64,000 bases of DNA from Marinospirillum alkalitolerans (GCF_045055655.1 NZ_JBANFI010000003.1:62001-126000); one strand, 5' to 3'; shown: positions 42,150 to 51,337, counted from the first letter of the stretch. Translations and numbers: made by a program. The notes: generated by a model from the sequence alone, not told the origin.

Positions 42150-42209
42150 GCGCTGCTATCCAAATAAAACCCCTACTGAATCAATGGCTTTCTATTTGGA
42201 CAGCAGCGC
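42150..42209 (-). repeat. Long hairpin between dnaG and rpoD
   Basis: GCGCTGCTATCCAAATA (42150-42166) and its partner ending CAGCAGCGC (42193-42209) form a 17-bp inverted repeat with one mismatch around 26 nt. Borders are CTAG-like on the left and TTAA on the right. It may be an RNA processing site between the two genes, or another inserted short repeat. Confidence 0.6.
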
Positions 42210-42266
42210 TTAATGCAGACTGCCTAGTGATAAGCGCGAAAGTATAGCCCATTTTTAGCTGAACGT

Positions 42267-44120
42267 CTATTGAGCGCGCTTTTTTTGGTGGGCCTCTTGG
42301 ATCAGTTTCCACAACTCCTGTCGCTCAGCCTCACCGATTGCACCAGCCTGAGAGGCCGCCATCAACTGCTGATAGCGTGTCTCACGCTGTTGCTCTTCTT
42401 GCTGCTGCTGATAGCGCTCAACCAGGGCTAACACTTCAGCCTCGCGCACAGCCAGGGGCAAACCAAGATCACCACTGGCCTTCCATTGTGCGAGCAGCCA
42501 TTCTTCTTCTGCTGTGCCTGCCCAATAATCCAGCACCACCTGGGTCGTCAAATGAGGCGCAGCCAGCAAGGGTTGAAAGAGACGCTTGAGCCGCGATGTT
42601 GCAGGCAAACCCATCAGCCAACCATCAGGAAGGCACTGTAGTGCACTGGGTGCACCGAGCAGCTGACGAATCAGGCGCATCTCGATGGCATCAGAGCCAG
42701 ACGCACTCGGTGCGCTGACAGCAGGCACCGAAGAGGCAGCCCCATGCGTTGACTGAGCAGCAAAAGACGGCGCAGCAGGCGCGATTGACGCAGGACTGCG
42801 CACTGGCGCGGCATGATCCAGCAAATCCGCTTCTGTCAAACCAGTCAGCTGTACAAGGCGGCGCAACAAACTACGCTTTAGCAGACCCTTGGGCAACGCA
42901 GCGAGCGGCGGTCTGGCCCTTTGTGCAAGTTGCGCCTGATCATCCAGCAGATTCAAATCCAGATCTTGACGTAGCTCACGCAGCAAAAATTCAGCCAGGG
43001 GCTGTGCTTGGTTGACACGCTGCTCAAACAAACCCGCTCCCTCATGGCGCACTAGGCTGTCTGGATCTTCACCCTGAGGCAAAAACAAGAAGCGCGCCTG
43101 CTGCCCATCACTCATCAAGGGCAGGGCCGCATCCAAGGCCTTGCGTGCCGCCTGCTGCCCAGCACGATCACCATCAAAACAGAAGACGACTTCATTGACG
43201 AGACGAAAAAGCTGCTGCAGATGCGCACTGGTGGTGGCGGTACCCAAGGTCGCCACCGCCCAGTGTATCCCCTGCTGCGCAAGCGCCACCACATCCATGT
43301 AACCTTCAACGACCAGCAAACGATCTAAACGCCCAGCTGCCTGACGCGCCTCATAGAGCCCGTACAAGGTCTGGCTTTTCTGAAACAGAGGCGTTTCCGG
43401 TGAGTTCAGATACTTAGGCTTAGCCTCCCCCAGCACTCGCCCACCAAAGGCGACCACGCGCCCTTTCAGATCTCGAATCGGAAAGATCACTCGCTCGCGG
43501 AAACGATCATAAACACGACCTGTCTCCTCTTTTTGTGCCAGCAAGCCTAACTCCAGCTGCAAGGCTTCAGGGACATGCGCCGCAGCAAGGTGGTTTTTCA
43601 ACTCATCCCAGCCAGCCGGGGCCACACCCAGAGCAAAGCGCTCGATCACTGACGCATCCAGCCCGCGCTGTTCGATCAGATAGTGGTAGGCCTCCTGCCC
43701 AGCGGGGGTCAGCAACTGCTGCTGATAGAAATGGCTGGCCTGCTGCATCACGCGATAGCGAGCATCCTGACGTTCTTTTTCCTGCTGCTCTTGCAAGCGC
43801 TGCCCTGTTGAGCGATTTTCTTCACGCGGCACCTCCATCCCTTGCATTCTGGCCAAGGCTTCAACCGCTTCAACAAACTCAAGATGATCATGCTCCATCA
43901 GGAACTTCAGCGCATTACCGCTCGCCTGACAACCAAAGCAGTAGTAGAACTGCTTATCAGGAATCACATTAAACGAAGGTGTTTTTTCATGATGGAAGGG
44001 ACAACAGGCCGTCCAATTGCGACCCGCTTTTTTGAGCGGCACACGCGCAGAGATCACCTCAGCCAGATCTGTTCGAGCCAGCAGGTCATCAATAAAAGCC
44101 TGGGGAATACGTCCTGCCAT
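42267..44120 (-). CDS. dnaG: DNA primase DnaG
   Basis: 617 residues from the ATG at 44118-44120 (GAGG upstream; family start AGRIPQAFIDDLLARTDL). The zinc-binding CCPFHHEKTPSF / YYCFGCQASG (Cys-His-Cys-Cys) is N-terminal. The TOPRIM core shows LLVVEGYMDVVALAQ and CFDGDRAGQQAA. The C-terminal helicase-binding part is Ala/Ser-rich and divergent. Makes RNA primers at the replication fork. Middle gene of the macromolecular synthesis operon. Confidence 0.97.
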   Translation of the reverse strand: MAGRIPQAFIDDLLARTDLAEVISARVPLKKAGRNWTACCPFHHEKTPSFNVIPDKQFYYCFGCQASGNALKFLMEHDHLEFVEAVEALARMQGMEVPREENRSTGQRLQEQQEKERQDARYRVMQQASHFYQQQLLTPAGQEAYHYLIEQRGLDASVIERFALGVAPAGWDELKNHLAAAHVPEALQLELGLLAQKEETGRVYDRFRERVIFPIRDLKGRVVAFGGRVLGEAKPKYLNSPETPLFQKSQTLYGLYEARQAAGRLDRLLVVEGYMDVVALAQQGIHWAVATLGTATTSAHLQQLFRLVNEVVFCFDGDRAGQQAARKALDAALPLMSDGQQARFLFLPQGEDPDSLVRHEGAGLFEQRVNQAQPLAEFLLRELRQDLDLNLLDDQAQLAQRARPPLAALPKGLLKRSLLRRLVQLTGLTEADLLDHAAPVRSPASIAPAAPSFAAQSTHGAASSVPAVSAPSASGSDAIEMRLIRQLLGAPSALQCLPDGWLMGLPATSRLKRLFQPLLAAPHLTTQVVLDYWAGTAEEEWLLAQWKASGDLGLPLAVREAEVLALVERYQQQQEEQQRETRYQQLMAASQAGAIGEAERQELWKLIQEAHQKKRAQ

Positions 44121-44154
44121 GACCAACCTCAATCACTGCACATCTTCTTAAAAA

Positions 44155-44188
44155 CCAAAAAGCGAGCCTTGATCACAAGACTCGCTTT
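44155..44188 (-). terminator. Attenuating terminator between rpsU and dnaG
   Basis: AAGCGAGTCTTG and CAAGGCTCGCTT on the minus strand pair (one wobble) around TGAT and are followed by a T-rich tract. The same position holds the T1 terminator in enterics, limiting dnaG and rpoD relative to rpsU. Confidence 0.8.
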
Positions 44189-44256
44189 CAGGGTTGCCTC
44201 AGGTCAAGACAACTTCACCGCAGACATCCGGCCCGAAGGCCTTTGCATCGCAGCGC

Positions 44257-44472
44257 TTAGTACAAACGCTCGAAGCGACGCTGTTCGCGCTGAAGCTTCT
44301 TCTGATGACGTTTGACAGCAGCGGCTTTCTTGCGCTTACGCTCAGAAGTGGGCTTTTCGTAAAACTCACGACGACGTACATCAGCCAGTACACCGGCTTT
44401 TTCGCAAGAACGCTTGAAGCGACGCAACGCGACGTCAAACGGCTCATTGTCTTTGACTTTAACAGCAGGCAT
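44257..44472 (-). CDS. rpsU: 30S ribosomal protein S21
   Basis: 71 residues, basic, the exact family length: PAVKVKDNEPFDVALRRFKR, then SCEKAGVLADVRRREFYEKP and a Lys/Arg-rich tail ending RRFERLY. Small-subunit protein needed for normal initiation. First gene of the rpsU-dnaG-rpoD operon; divergent from tsaD, as in E. coli. Confidence 0.98.
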   Translation of the reverse strand: MPAVKVKDNEPFDVALRRFKRSCEKAGVLADVRRREFYEKPTSERKRKKAAAVKRHQKKLQREQRRFERLY

Positions 44473-44593
44473 TCAATCACCGTCCTTAAGAGACAAGTTA
44501 GTTTTAGGTTGACATGCTGTAAGCAAAGCGCGCTTAGCCAAAACCAGCACTCTTAGCCAAAATTGGCTTGACATCATTTACAGCAAGTCAAAA

Positions 44594-44622
44594 ATTATAC
44601 TGATGAAAGGCGCTCAGCACAA
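44594..44622 (-). promoter_or_regulatory. Sigma70 promoter of the rpsU operon
   Basis: A perfect TATAAT (44594-44599, minus strand) with TTGTGC 17 bp upstream (44617-44622). A leader of about 110 nt would follow before rpsU. Confidence 0.6.
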
Positions 44623-44750
44623 ATAGAGTTTCTCTCTTTGCACCTTTTCCCCTGCTCTGCCCTCCTTTATACTCCCCTCCTTTGCCCTCTCAAGCTGTGT
44701 CATCATCGGCTGAGCTTGAGGCCAAGCCGCTGAATAAACAGGTCATCACC

Positions 44751-45800
44751 ATGCTAGTGTTGGGAATAGAAACCTCCTGCGATGAAACCGGCGTCGCGCT
44801 TTATGATACCGAACAAGGCCTCTTGGCCGATGCCCTCTATAGTCAGGTGGAGCTCCACGCCGAATTTGGCGGCGTGGTCCCAGAGCTGGCCTCGCGCGAC
44901 CATCTGCGTAAGCTGGTACCGCTGGTTCATCAAGTGATGCAGCAGGCACAGCGCCCTCTCAGTGATCTGAATGCTATCGCCTATACGGCTGGGCCCGGTT
45001 TGATCGGCGCACTGATGACCGGCAGCTGTATGGCGCGCGCCCTAGCGCTGGCACTGGGTATCCCTGCATTGGCCGTGCATCATATGGAGGGCCATCTGCT
45101 TGCACCTTTGCTCGACAAAGCGCCTCCAGCTTTTCCTTTTGTCGCGCTCTTGGTCTCAGGCGGGCACACCCAGCTGATTCAGGTTGAAGCCATCGGCCGC
45201 TATCAACTCTTGGGTGAATCTGTTGACGATGCCGCTGGCGAGGCCTTTGATAAAACGGCCAAATTACTGCAGCTTGGCTATCCCGGTGGCCCACGCTTAG
45301 CTGCACTGGCTCAGCAAGGCACGCCTCATCGCTTTGCCTTTCCTCGCCCGATGACCAATCGCCCTGGACTGGATCTGAGCTTTAGCGGCCTTAAAACCCA
45401 CACGCTCACCTGTATCCGCGAGCTTGAGGCGGCCAACACACTCGATGAGCAGGCCAAGGCCGATGTCGCCTGGGCTTTTCAAGATGCAGTTGTGGATACG
45501 CTCACCATTAAATGTAAGCGTGCGCTGAAGCACACCGGCTACACTCGCCTGGTTGTGGCTGGCGGTGTGAGTGCCAATCTAGCGCTGCGCCAACGCCTAG
45601 ACCAACTCTTGCAAGGTATGGGCGGCGAGGTTTTTTATCCCGCTCTCGCCTACTGCACCGATAATGGAGCAATGATCGCACTCGCGGGCGCACTCCGCCT
45701 TGCCGCAGGTGAGCAGGATGCCAGTCCACCTCCTGCACTTCGCCCACGCTGGCCACTGGTTGAACTCAACCCACTGGCAACCTCTTCTTTGACTTCATAA
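44751..45800 (+). CDS. tsaD: tRNA threonylcarbamoyltransferase TsaD
   Basis: 349 residues from the ATG at 44751 (AGG upstream); an earlier TTG is unlikely because the family begins VLGIETSCDETGVALYD. Metal-binding histidines are in HHMEGHLLAPLL, the ATP site in VSGGHTQL and GESVDDAAGEAFDK, and a further ligand in YCTDNGAMIALAG. Transfers threonylcarbamoyl to A37 of ANN-decoding tRNAs with TsaB, TsaE and TsaC. Followed by folB. Confidence 0.97.
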   Translation: MLVLGIETSCDETGVALYDTEQGLLADALYSQVELHAEFGGVVPELASRDHLRKLVPLVHQVMQQAQRPLSDLNAIAYTAGPGLIGALMTGSCMARALALALGIPALAVHHMEGHLLAPLLDKAPPAFPFVALLVSGGHTQLIQVEAIGRYQLLGESVDDAAGEAFDKTAKLLQLGYPGGPRLAALAQQGTPHRFAFPRPMTNRPGLDLSFSGLKTHTLTCIRELEAANTLDEQAKADVAWAFQDAVVDTLTIKCKRALKHTGYTRLVVAGGVSANLALRQRLDQLLQGMGGEVFYPALAYCTDNGAMIALAGALRLAAGEQDASPPPALRPRWPLVELNPLATSSLTS

Positions 45801-45810
45801 GTGATTTTTT

Positions 45811-46191
45811 ATGCTTTCTTCTTTAGAGACTCACGATCAGATTCTGATCGATCAGTTGCGTTTTGAGGCCTCACTGGGTCTCTATGAATGGGAAAAAAAC
45901 ACCCCTCAGCCCCTCAGCCTTGATGCCTGCCTTTATGTGGATTTAAAAGCGGCCGCGGCAGCAGAGGATTTGAGCCTGAGTGTCGATTACGCACAGGTCA
46001 GCCAAGAGCTGATGGCCTTAGCACAAGCAGAACATCATGATCTGGTGGAGACGCTGATTGAAAAAATGGCACAACATCTCTTACAGCAGCATCCAATAAC
46101 GGCAGTACAGCTCACACTACGCAAACTTCAAGCCGTCCCACAAGCCCAAGGCGTTGGGGCGCGGATTTTTCGCCAGCGAGCCACCTCATGA
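45811..46191 (+). CDS. folB: Dihydroneopterin aldolase
   Basis: 126 residues, normal length. It begins ILIDQLRFEASLGLYEWEK (FolB signature with the catalytic Glu region), then LSVDYAQVSQELMAL and HHDLVETLIEKMAQHLL. Converts 7,8-dihydroneopterin to 6-hydroxymethyl-dihydropterin in folate synthesis. The stop overlaps the folK start by 4 bp, so the two successive folate steps are coupled. Confidence 0.93.
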   Translation: MLSSLETHDQILIDQLRFEASLGLYEWEKNTPQPLSLDACLYVDLKAAAAAEDLSLSVDYAQVSQELMALAQAEHHDLVETLIEKMAQHLLQQHPITAVQLTLRKLQAVPQAQGVGARIFRQRATS

Positions 46192-46772
46192 GTTCAACAT
46201 CAGCCGTCACAGCGCCCACCGTCACAGCCACTGCCAGCCAAGTCCGTGCTTGGGTCAGCCTGGGTAGCAACCACGAGCGTCACTTCCAGATAGGTCGTGC
46301 ACTCGATGCGCTGCAAGCCGCCTTTGGCCCACTGATCGTCAGCCGTGTTTATGAAACCCAGCCTGTTGGCATCAAGGTGGAGCAGTGCGCCCCCTTTTAC
46401 AATCTGGTCGCTGGATTTATGACGCAGCAAACGCCAGATCAACTCCAGCGGTTTTTTAAATCCCTAGAAGCGGATACTAAATACTTGATGCCAGAAGATC
46501 GCAGCATCTATGTCCGCGCTCTGGATCTGGATCTGATCAGCTGGGGAGACTTTCAGGGGGATTATCCGCTCGATGATCAGGCGCAGCGGCAACTGCGTCT
46601 GCCCTATCCGCAGCTGCTCAAACACGATTTTGTGCTTCGCCCTCTGGCGGAACTGATACCCAATGAATCACCAGCCGGCTACCAACAGAGTTACGCAGAG
46701 CTTTGGTCAGCCCATGCTCATACAGAGCAGGTGATGCGGCCAGTCACCTTCACTTGGATGGCGACAGCTTGA
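46188..46772 (+). CDS. folK: HPPK, 6-hydroxymethyl-dihydropterin pyrophosphokinase
   Basis: 194 residues. WVSLGSNHERHFQIGRALDAL is the family start; SRVYETQPVG and PFYNLVAGF follow. The usual RWGPRTLDLDIL motif is degenerate here (YVRALDLDLISWG), and LRLPYPQLLKHDFVLRPLAEL matches the end of HPPK. Function is likely kept but the protein is divergent. Its 3' end overlaps the convergent cca gene by 23 bp. Confidence 0.85.
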   Translation: MSSTSAVTAPTVTATASQVRAWVSLGSNHERHFQIGRALDALQAAFGPLIVSRVYETQPVGIKVEQCAPFYNLVAGFMTQQTPDQLQRFFKSLEADTKYLMPEDRSIYVRALDLDLISWGDFQGDYPLDDQAQRQLRLPYPQLLKHDFVLRPLAELIPNESPAGYQQSYAELWSAHAHTEQVMRPVTFTWMATA

Positions 46773-47880
46773 CATCCTCTCTGGCAAAGAGCACCTCACC
46801 CACCTTTTCCTGACGCTGCTGACGCAAGGCCTGACCAACAGCTGGGCCGCGCAATCCTGCCTCGACAAAGGCTTTGGCCGAAAGCGGTGCCGCAAGATGA
46901 TAGGCCTGGGCTATCGGCTTCACGGGCCAGTCTTCTCGTATCCAGCTCAAGACCTCGACCGCATGCAACGCTGGCTCAGGCTGGCGCCAAGCATCCAGCT
47001 GATCTAAAAGATCAATCAGGTTTTCAGGGGTGAGTATGTGACCTATCGCATGCTGGGCCGCAGTGCGCATCTTTGCCACCAAGGCAAGCGCAGCCTTAGG
47101 CCAGCCCCAAATCGCTTGCTGCTGGGTTAACTCAGCGGGATCTTGCCCATATAAAAGCAAAGCAAGGCGTGTCTCGACCTTGGCGTGATGGCTGACAGCC
47201 ATCTGCAAGCGTGTGGTTAACAAGGCGGCGTGCGCCTGCCAATAGTGCGCAAAATCAGGCGAAAGAGCACTTAAGGCCCCAAGCGCATCAAGCTGAGCAA
47301 AGAAAACCTCAGGGTGGTTGGTCATCACCGCGCGCTGCACCTCCTGCGCCACCCGTTCACGCGTCAGTTCGGCCAGCTCACCCTGTTCGATGAGTTGCGC
47401 AACCAAGGCCCGCGCTTCAGGGTGAATACGAAACCCCAAATCTGCAAAGCGCGCAGCAAAGCGCGCTAAACGCAACACACGCAACGGGTCTTCAGCAAAA
47501 GCAGCGGAAACAGGCCGCAACCAACGCTGCTCACAATCTCGCTGACCGCCATAAGGATCTATCAGCTTGCCGTCCGCTGTTTGTGCCATCGCATTAATCG
47601 TCAGATCACGACGCAGCAGATCTTCCTCTAGCGTGACATCCGCCTGAGCATACACTTGAAACCCCTTATAGCCTCGGCCTGATTTGCGTTCTGTGCGTGC
47701 CAGCGCATATTCTTCATGCGTTTGGGGGTGCAAAAACACCGGAAAATCCTGCCCCACAGGAAGAAAACCTTGGGCAAGCATGTGTTGAGGTGTTGCACCC
47801 ACCACCACCCAGTCGCGATCAACAACCTCCAAGCCTAAAAGCCGATCACGCACCGCACCACCAACAAGATAAATCTGCAT
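46750..47880 (-). CDS. cca: CCA-adding tRNA nucleotidyltransferase
   Basis: 376 residues, slightly shorter than E. coli Cca (412). The class II nucleotidyltransferase motif YLVGGAVRDRLLGLEVVDRDWVVVG has the catalytic DxD (DRD). EEDLLRRDLTINAMAQ and DPLRVLRLARFAARF are further family motifs. The C-terminal HD phosphohydrolase part seems reduced. Repairs tRNA 3' CCA ends. Confidence 0.94.
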   Translation of the reverse strand: MQIYLVGGAVRDRLLGLEVVDRDWVVVGATPQHMLAQGFLPVGQDFPVFLHPQTHEEYALARTERKSGRGYKGFQVYAQADVTLEEDLLRRDLTINAMAQTADGKLIDPYGGQRDCEQRWLRPVSAAFAEDPLRVLRLARFAARFADLGFRIHPEARALVAQLIEQGELAELTRERVAQEVQRAVMTNHPEVFFAQLDALGALSALSPDFAHYWQAHAALLTTRLQMAVSHHAKVETRLALLLYGQDPAELTQQQAIWGWPKAALALVAKMRTAAQHAIGHILTPENLIDLLDQLDAWRQPEPALHAVEVLSWIREDWPVKPIAQAYHLAAPLSAKAFVEAGLRGPAVGQALRQQRQEKVGEVLFAREDVKLSPSK

Positions 47881-47897
47881 TCTTGACCTCTTCGGGC

Positions 47898-47924
47898 TAA
47901 ACTTTCTGCGATGATGGCCGATTT
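47898..47924 (+). promoter_or_regulatory. Possible sigma28 promoter of flgP
   Basis: TAAACTTT, 11 nt, GCCGATTT: correct spacing, with one departure in the -35 box and two in the -10 box. It is about 170 bp before the flgP ATG. Confidence 0.5.
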
Positions 47925-48093
47925 CCAGTTTAGCTCTTCAATTTCAACAAGATTAACTCTGCTCTTGCTTAATACACCACTCGCCAAAAGAATCTCTTTT
48001 TGTTACAAACAAAAAGCTGTGGCTTTGGTTCAGTGGGTATAAAATACAACAAGTGCTGCAGCAGGAATAAGAATTTCACATCTGGGAGACGAC

Positions 48094-48660
48094 ATGTTTA
48101 AGAAAACACTCTGCACTGGCCTAATCATTGCCGGCCTGACTTTAACAGCAGGTTGCGCCAATCAGCGCCAGCAACAACCGGCGACAACCTCAGGTCATAC
48201 TTATATCCTTGGGCAATTTGATCCCGTTGTGATTCGCGTACAAGGCCATGGTGCGCCGTCTGCTGCTACAGATGTGCAAACCAACGCCAATCAACGTCGT
48301 CTCCTAGCAATGCGGGCGTCCAAAATGGATGCTTATCGCGCGCTCGCTGAGCGTGTTTATGGTACGCGTATTCAAGGCAGCACCACCGTTCAGAATCTGG
48401 CCACCCGTGACGACCATATTCGTGGCTATGTAGATAACATCATTCGTGGTGCGAAGGTTGTTGCCACACGTGAAGTCAACGGTGTTTTTGAAACCGAAAT
48501 GGAACTGGTGCTTGAGCCACGCTTCCAACACTGTATGCTACAAGGGAGCTCTATGGCCGCTGATCCGATCTGCTCACAGAATACGGTTCATGGCGAGCAC
48601 CCCTCACAGCGACTACCGGTCTCACAAGCTCAGCCACGCCAGCGCTATCATCTGAACTGA
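48094..48660 (+). CDS. flgP: Flagellar outer-membrane lipoprotein FlgP (LPP20 family)
   Basis: 188 residues. Lipoprotein signal peptide with lipobox LTAGC (Cys21). The LPP20 domain follows: MRASKMDAYRALAERVYGTRI and VDNIIRGAKVVATREVNGVFETEMEL. In Vibrio and Campylobacter, FlgP forms a basal-body disc around the motor. It precedes flgT; no flgO is seen between or just upstream. The GGGAG ribosome site is clear. Confidence 0.85.
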   Translation: MFKKTLCTGLIIAGLTLTAGCANQRQQQPATTSGHTYILGQFDPVVIRVQGHGAPSAATDVQTNANQRRLLAMRASKMDAYRALAERVYGTRIQGSTTVQNLATRDDHIRGYVDNIIRGAKVVATREVNGVFETEMELVLEPRFQHCMLQGSSMAADPICSQNTVHGEHPSQRLPVSQAQPRQRYHLN

Positions 48661-48793
48661 TTTTTAGCAGCGGCCGCTCTGATATGACTCATAGACCGAG
48701 TCAATCAAAGCTTGTCTGATGCTTGTTTTATGGGGAGGCCTGCAACAAGGCTTCCCTTTATTGTTTTGACTCTGCCCATCAACGGAATGCCTC

Positions 48794-50014
48794 ATGCCGA
48801 GATCTGTCCTTTCAAAGCTGGTTGTTTTTCTTCTGCTGGTCGTGCTGGGTTGGCCGGCTCACGCCTATTGGGTTGAAGCCACAGGTACAGCCGTAGTGCA
48901 ACACCAGGATTTGGTGGCTGCCAGACGTGCTGCTATCCGCGATGCACTGCGCCAAGCCAGCTTTCAAGGTGCGCTGCATATCAATGGCTACCAAGCGATG
49001 AGCCGTGGCGAAGTCCATACAGATCAGCTCTCGATTAACACTCAAAGCAGCATTAGCGAAATGCAGATTCTTGAAGAGCGCATTCAGCAAGGCATGATGC
49101 TGGTCAGAGTCCGCGCCAGAATTGAAAGTAGCGGTCAGTGCGAGGGCGGCAACTATGCCAATGGCTATCGCCGCAGCCTGGCGATTAGTCAATTCCACTT
49201 AGAGCGCCCCTTGTCGGCCAATATGGGCGCACTGCATGATATCAGCGAGCGTCTACCGCGCGAATTGCTGCAGCGCCTGCAAAATGAAGAACGCTTGCGT
49301 GTTCTCGATGCCGTACGCTTTCAGCTCTATGCTGATCAGTCTTCTATCCCGACCACTGTCAATGATCAAGGGCGTTTAACCACTGCTGTCGATACAGCCA
49401 CACGCTTGGGTGCTCAATATGTGCTGACTGGCGTGGTACGCAGCTTGGATCTACTCCACCCAGATCTCGCCAGTGAGCGCCCTGTTCTTGCTGGACTTTA
49501 TGAACGCACGCGCTATCGTGGGGAACGCTTTGCACGTGAGTTTCAGGTTGATCTGTTTATCCACGATGGCTTTAGTGGTGAGCTGATTACCAGCCGCCGC
49601 TATACCACCACTGGCAACTGGACAGAGAACCGTACCGAACGTGTCGGCTTTGCAACACCACGTTTTTGGGAAATTGATTTCGGTCAGAAGGTCGATGAAC
49701 TGGTCGAGCAGATGGTCGCCGATCTACATGTCCAGGTGGGCTGCCAGCCTTTTATGGCACGGATTACCCGCACCGACAATCGACACATCTATATTGATGC
49801 AGGCAGTGATGCTGGCCTCCAGCCAGGAGATACGCTGAGCGTTTATCGACTGAATACCTTTTATGATCAAACACAGCGTCCCTTTACTGAGCTGGTCCCC
49901 GTGGATCTGACGCTGAGCCTTGAGCGCATTCAACCTAACTTTGCTCGCGGCCGCCTTGGTGCCCTACCTGAGATGCTAAATATACAAGTCGGTGACCTGG
50001 TCATTGCTTGGTAA
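48794..50014 (+). CDS. flgT: Flagellar H-ring protein FlgT
   Basis: 406 residues, secreted: signal peptide ending PAHA before YWVEATGTAVV. The N-terminal domain has ARRAAIRDALRQASFQGALHI; the middle domain binds the basal body (RLGAQYVLTGVVRSLDLL); the C-terminal part, HIYIDAGSDAGLQPGDTLSVYR, is the FlgT C-domain. FlgT forms the H ring that anchors sodium-driven motors in Vibrio. Its presence suggests a polar, possibly Na+-driven flagellum. Confidence 0.92.
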   Translation: MPRSVLSKLVVFLLLVVLGWPAHAYWVEATGTAVVQHQDLVAARRAAIRDALRQASFQGALHINGYQAMSRGEVHTDQLSINTQSSISEMQILEERIQQGMMLVRVRARIESSGQCEGGNYANGYRRSLAISQFHLERPLSANMGALHDISERLPRELLQRLQNEERLRVLDAVRFQLYADQSSIPTTVNDQGRLTTAVDTATRLGAQYVLTGVVRSLDLLHPDLASERPVLAGLYERTRYRGERFAREFQVDLFIHDGFSGELITSRRYTTTGNWTENRTERVGFATPRFWEIDFGQKVDELVEQMVADLHVQVGCQPFMARITRTDNRHIYIDAGSDAGLQPGDTLSVYRLNTFYDQTQRPFTELVPVDLTLSLERIQPNFARGRLGALPEMLNIQVGDLVIAW

Positions 50015-50020
50015 ACGCCA

Positions 50021-50050
50021 ATAAAAAAGAGCTCTAGGGCTCTTTTTTAT
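50021..50050. terminator. Bidirectional terminator between flgT and glpE
   Basis: A perfect 12-bp stem ATAAAAAAGAGC / GCTCTTTTTTAT with a 6-nt loop, giving A/T runs on both strands; suitable for ending both convergent genes. Confidence 0.88.
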
Positions 50051-50072
50051 GATCTTGTCTCAGCATAACCAC

Positions 50073-50390
50073 CTAGGCTGTACACTGCTCAGGGTAAAGG
50101 TGTTTCCACTGCTCATAGCCACCAGCCAGGCTATAGGCCTCGCTAAATCCTTGCTCAAACAAGAACTGCGCTGCATTCTGGCTGCTCATACCGTGGTAGC
50201 AGCACACCACCACAGGGCGCGTCTTGTCTTGCTCGCGCACGAACTGAGCCACATTATCGTTATTCAGTGCCAGCGCCCCACGAATATGGCCAGCCGCATA
50301 GGATTGGGGATCACGAATATCGACAAACAAGGCCTGATCGGATTCTAGCCAAGCAAGTGCTTCATGGGCTTGTAGATTTTTAAAACTCAT
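50073..50390 (-). CDS. glpE: Thiosulfate sulfurtransferase GlpE
   Basis: 105 residues, single rhodanese domain. The active-site loop is CCYHGMSSQNAA (GlpE-type CYHG). The N-terminal ALFVDIRDPQSYAAGHIRGAL and C-terminal GFSEAYSLAGGYEQWK match the family. Transfers sulfur from thiosulfate to cyanide or thiols in the cytosol. Downstream of apaH on the same strand, as in pseudomonads. Confidence 0.93.
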   Translation of the reverse strand: MSFKNLQAHEALAWLESDQALFVDIRDPQSYAAGHIRGALALNNDNVAQFVREQDKTRPVVVCCYHGMSSQNAAQFLFEQGFSEAYSLAGGYEQWKHLYPEQCTA

Positions 50391-50417
50391 CTCATGACTC
50401 CTGGTTCTTGTTAATAT

Positions 50418-50487
50418 CTAGGAAGCCTCTGATTAACTATTGCGCTGGGTGATACTGCGCTCTTAACGTTGATCAGAGGTTCCCTAG
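50418..50487. mobile_element. MITE-like element with CTA/CTAG borders
   Basis: GGAAGCCTCTGATTAAC (from 50421) and GTTGATCAGAGGTTCC (to 50483) form a clear terminal inverted repeat around about 30 bp, with CTAG overlapping the left end (50418-50421) and following the right end (50484-50487). The left 38 bp repeat the left end of the 13.2-kb copy with few changes. Lies between glpE and apaH. Confidence 0.75.
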
Positions 50488-50521
50488 CCTGTTTTAATCG
50501 GCTGATGCTGGACGCCCAGTG

Positions 50522-51337
50522 TTATTTCTTCTGCGCTGGTACCTGAAAAAGCTGCTGATCTTCAAGGCGTAAGGCAGTGAGACACTCCCCCCAGACACAA
50601 CCTGTATCCAAAGAGAAAATCCCCGCACGCCCCGTGCGTCCTTTTAATGCAGCCCAGTGCCCAAAAAGCAAACGTGTCTGCGGTGCGATCTGACTCGGAT
50701 AGTGAAACCAAGGTGCATAACCCACGGGCGCATTCGCGGCTTCACTTTTGGTCTCTAGCTCCAAAGTGCCATCGGCACGACAAAAGCGCATCCGCGTTAA
50801 GTAGTTGACGATGGCACGATGACGCTCAGCGCCAGTGAGCTGATCTGACCAGCAAAGTGGATCATTGGCAAAGAGGCGGCTTAAAAAATCGCGCTGTCGA
50901 GAAGAGCGCAGCTCAAGCTCCACCTCCGCAGCCAAGGCCTGAGCCTGGGCCAGACTCCAGATCGGCGGGATACCGGCATGGGTCATCACCGCATTTAGCT
51001 CGGCATCGTAATGCAACAGTGGCTGCTGCGCGAGCCAGGCCAAGAGTTGCGGAGCATCCTTCGCCTTCAGTAGTTTATCCAAAGTGTCGGAACGCTTGGT
51101 TTTACGCAGCCCTTGGGCCACAGCGAGCAGATGAAAGTCATGGTTCCCCAGCACAACCTGCGCACTGGAGCCAAGATCGGTGATCAGGCGCAATACATCC
51201 AAAGAGCCTGGACCACGATTCACCAGATCGCCAACACACCAGAGGCGATCACGTGCAGGATGAAAGTCTATTTTCTTAAGGAGTTGCTTGAGTTCGTCAT
51301 AGCAACCCTGGAGGTCTCCAACAGCATAGGTGGCCAT
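50522..51337 (-). CDS. apaH: Diadenosine tetraphosphatase ApaH
   Basis: 271 residues (E. coli 280). Metallophosphatase motifs: YAVGDLQGCYDEL, WCVGDLVNRGPGSLDVL and VLGNHDFHLL. Splits Ap4A symmetrically into two ADP and can remove Np4 caps from RNA. It follows rsmA by 28 bp; apaG, which sits between them in E. coli, is absent. Confidence 0.96.
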   Translation of the reverse strand: MATYAVGDLQGCYDELKQLLKKIDFHPARDRLWCVGDLVNRGPGSLDVLRLITDLGSSAQVVLGNHDFHLLAVAQGLRKTKRSDTLDKLLKAKDAPQLLAWLAQQPLLHYDAELNAVMTHAGIPPIWSLAQAQALAAEVELELRSSRQRDFLSRLFANDPLCWSDQLTGAERHRAIVNYLTRMRFCRADGTLELETKSEAANAPVGYAPWFHYPSQIAPQTRLLFGHWAALKGRTGRAGIFSLDTGCVWGECLTALRLEDQQLFQVPAQKK

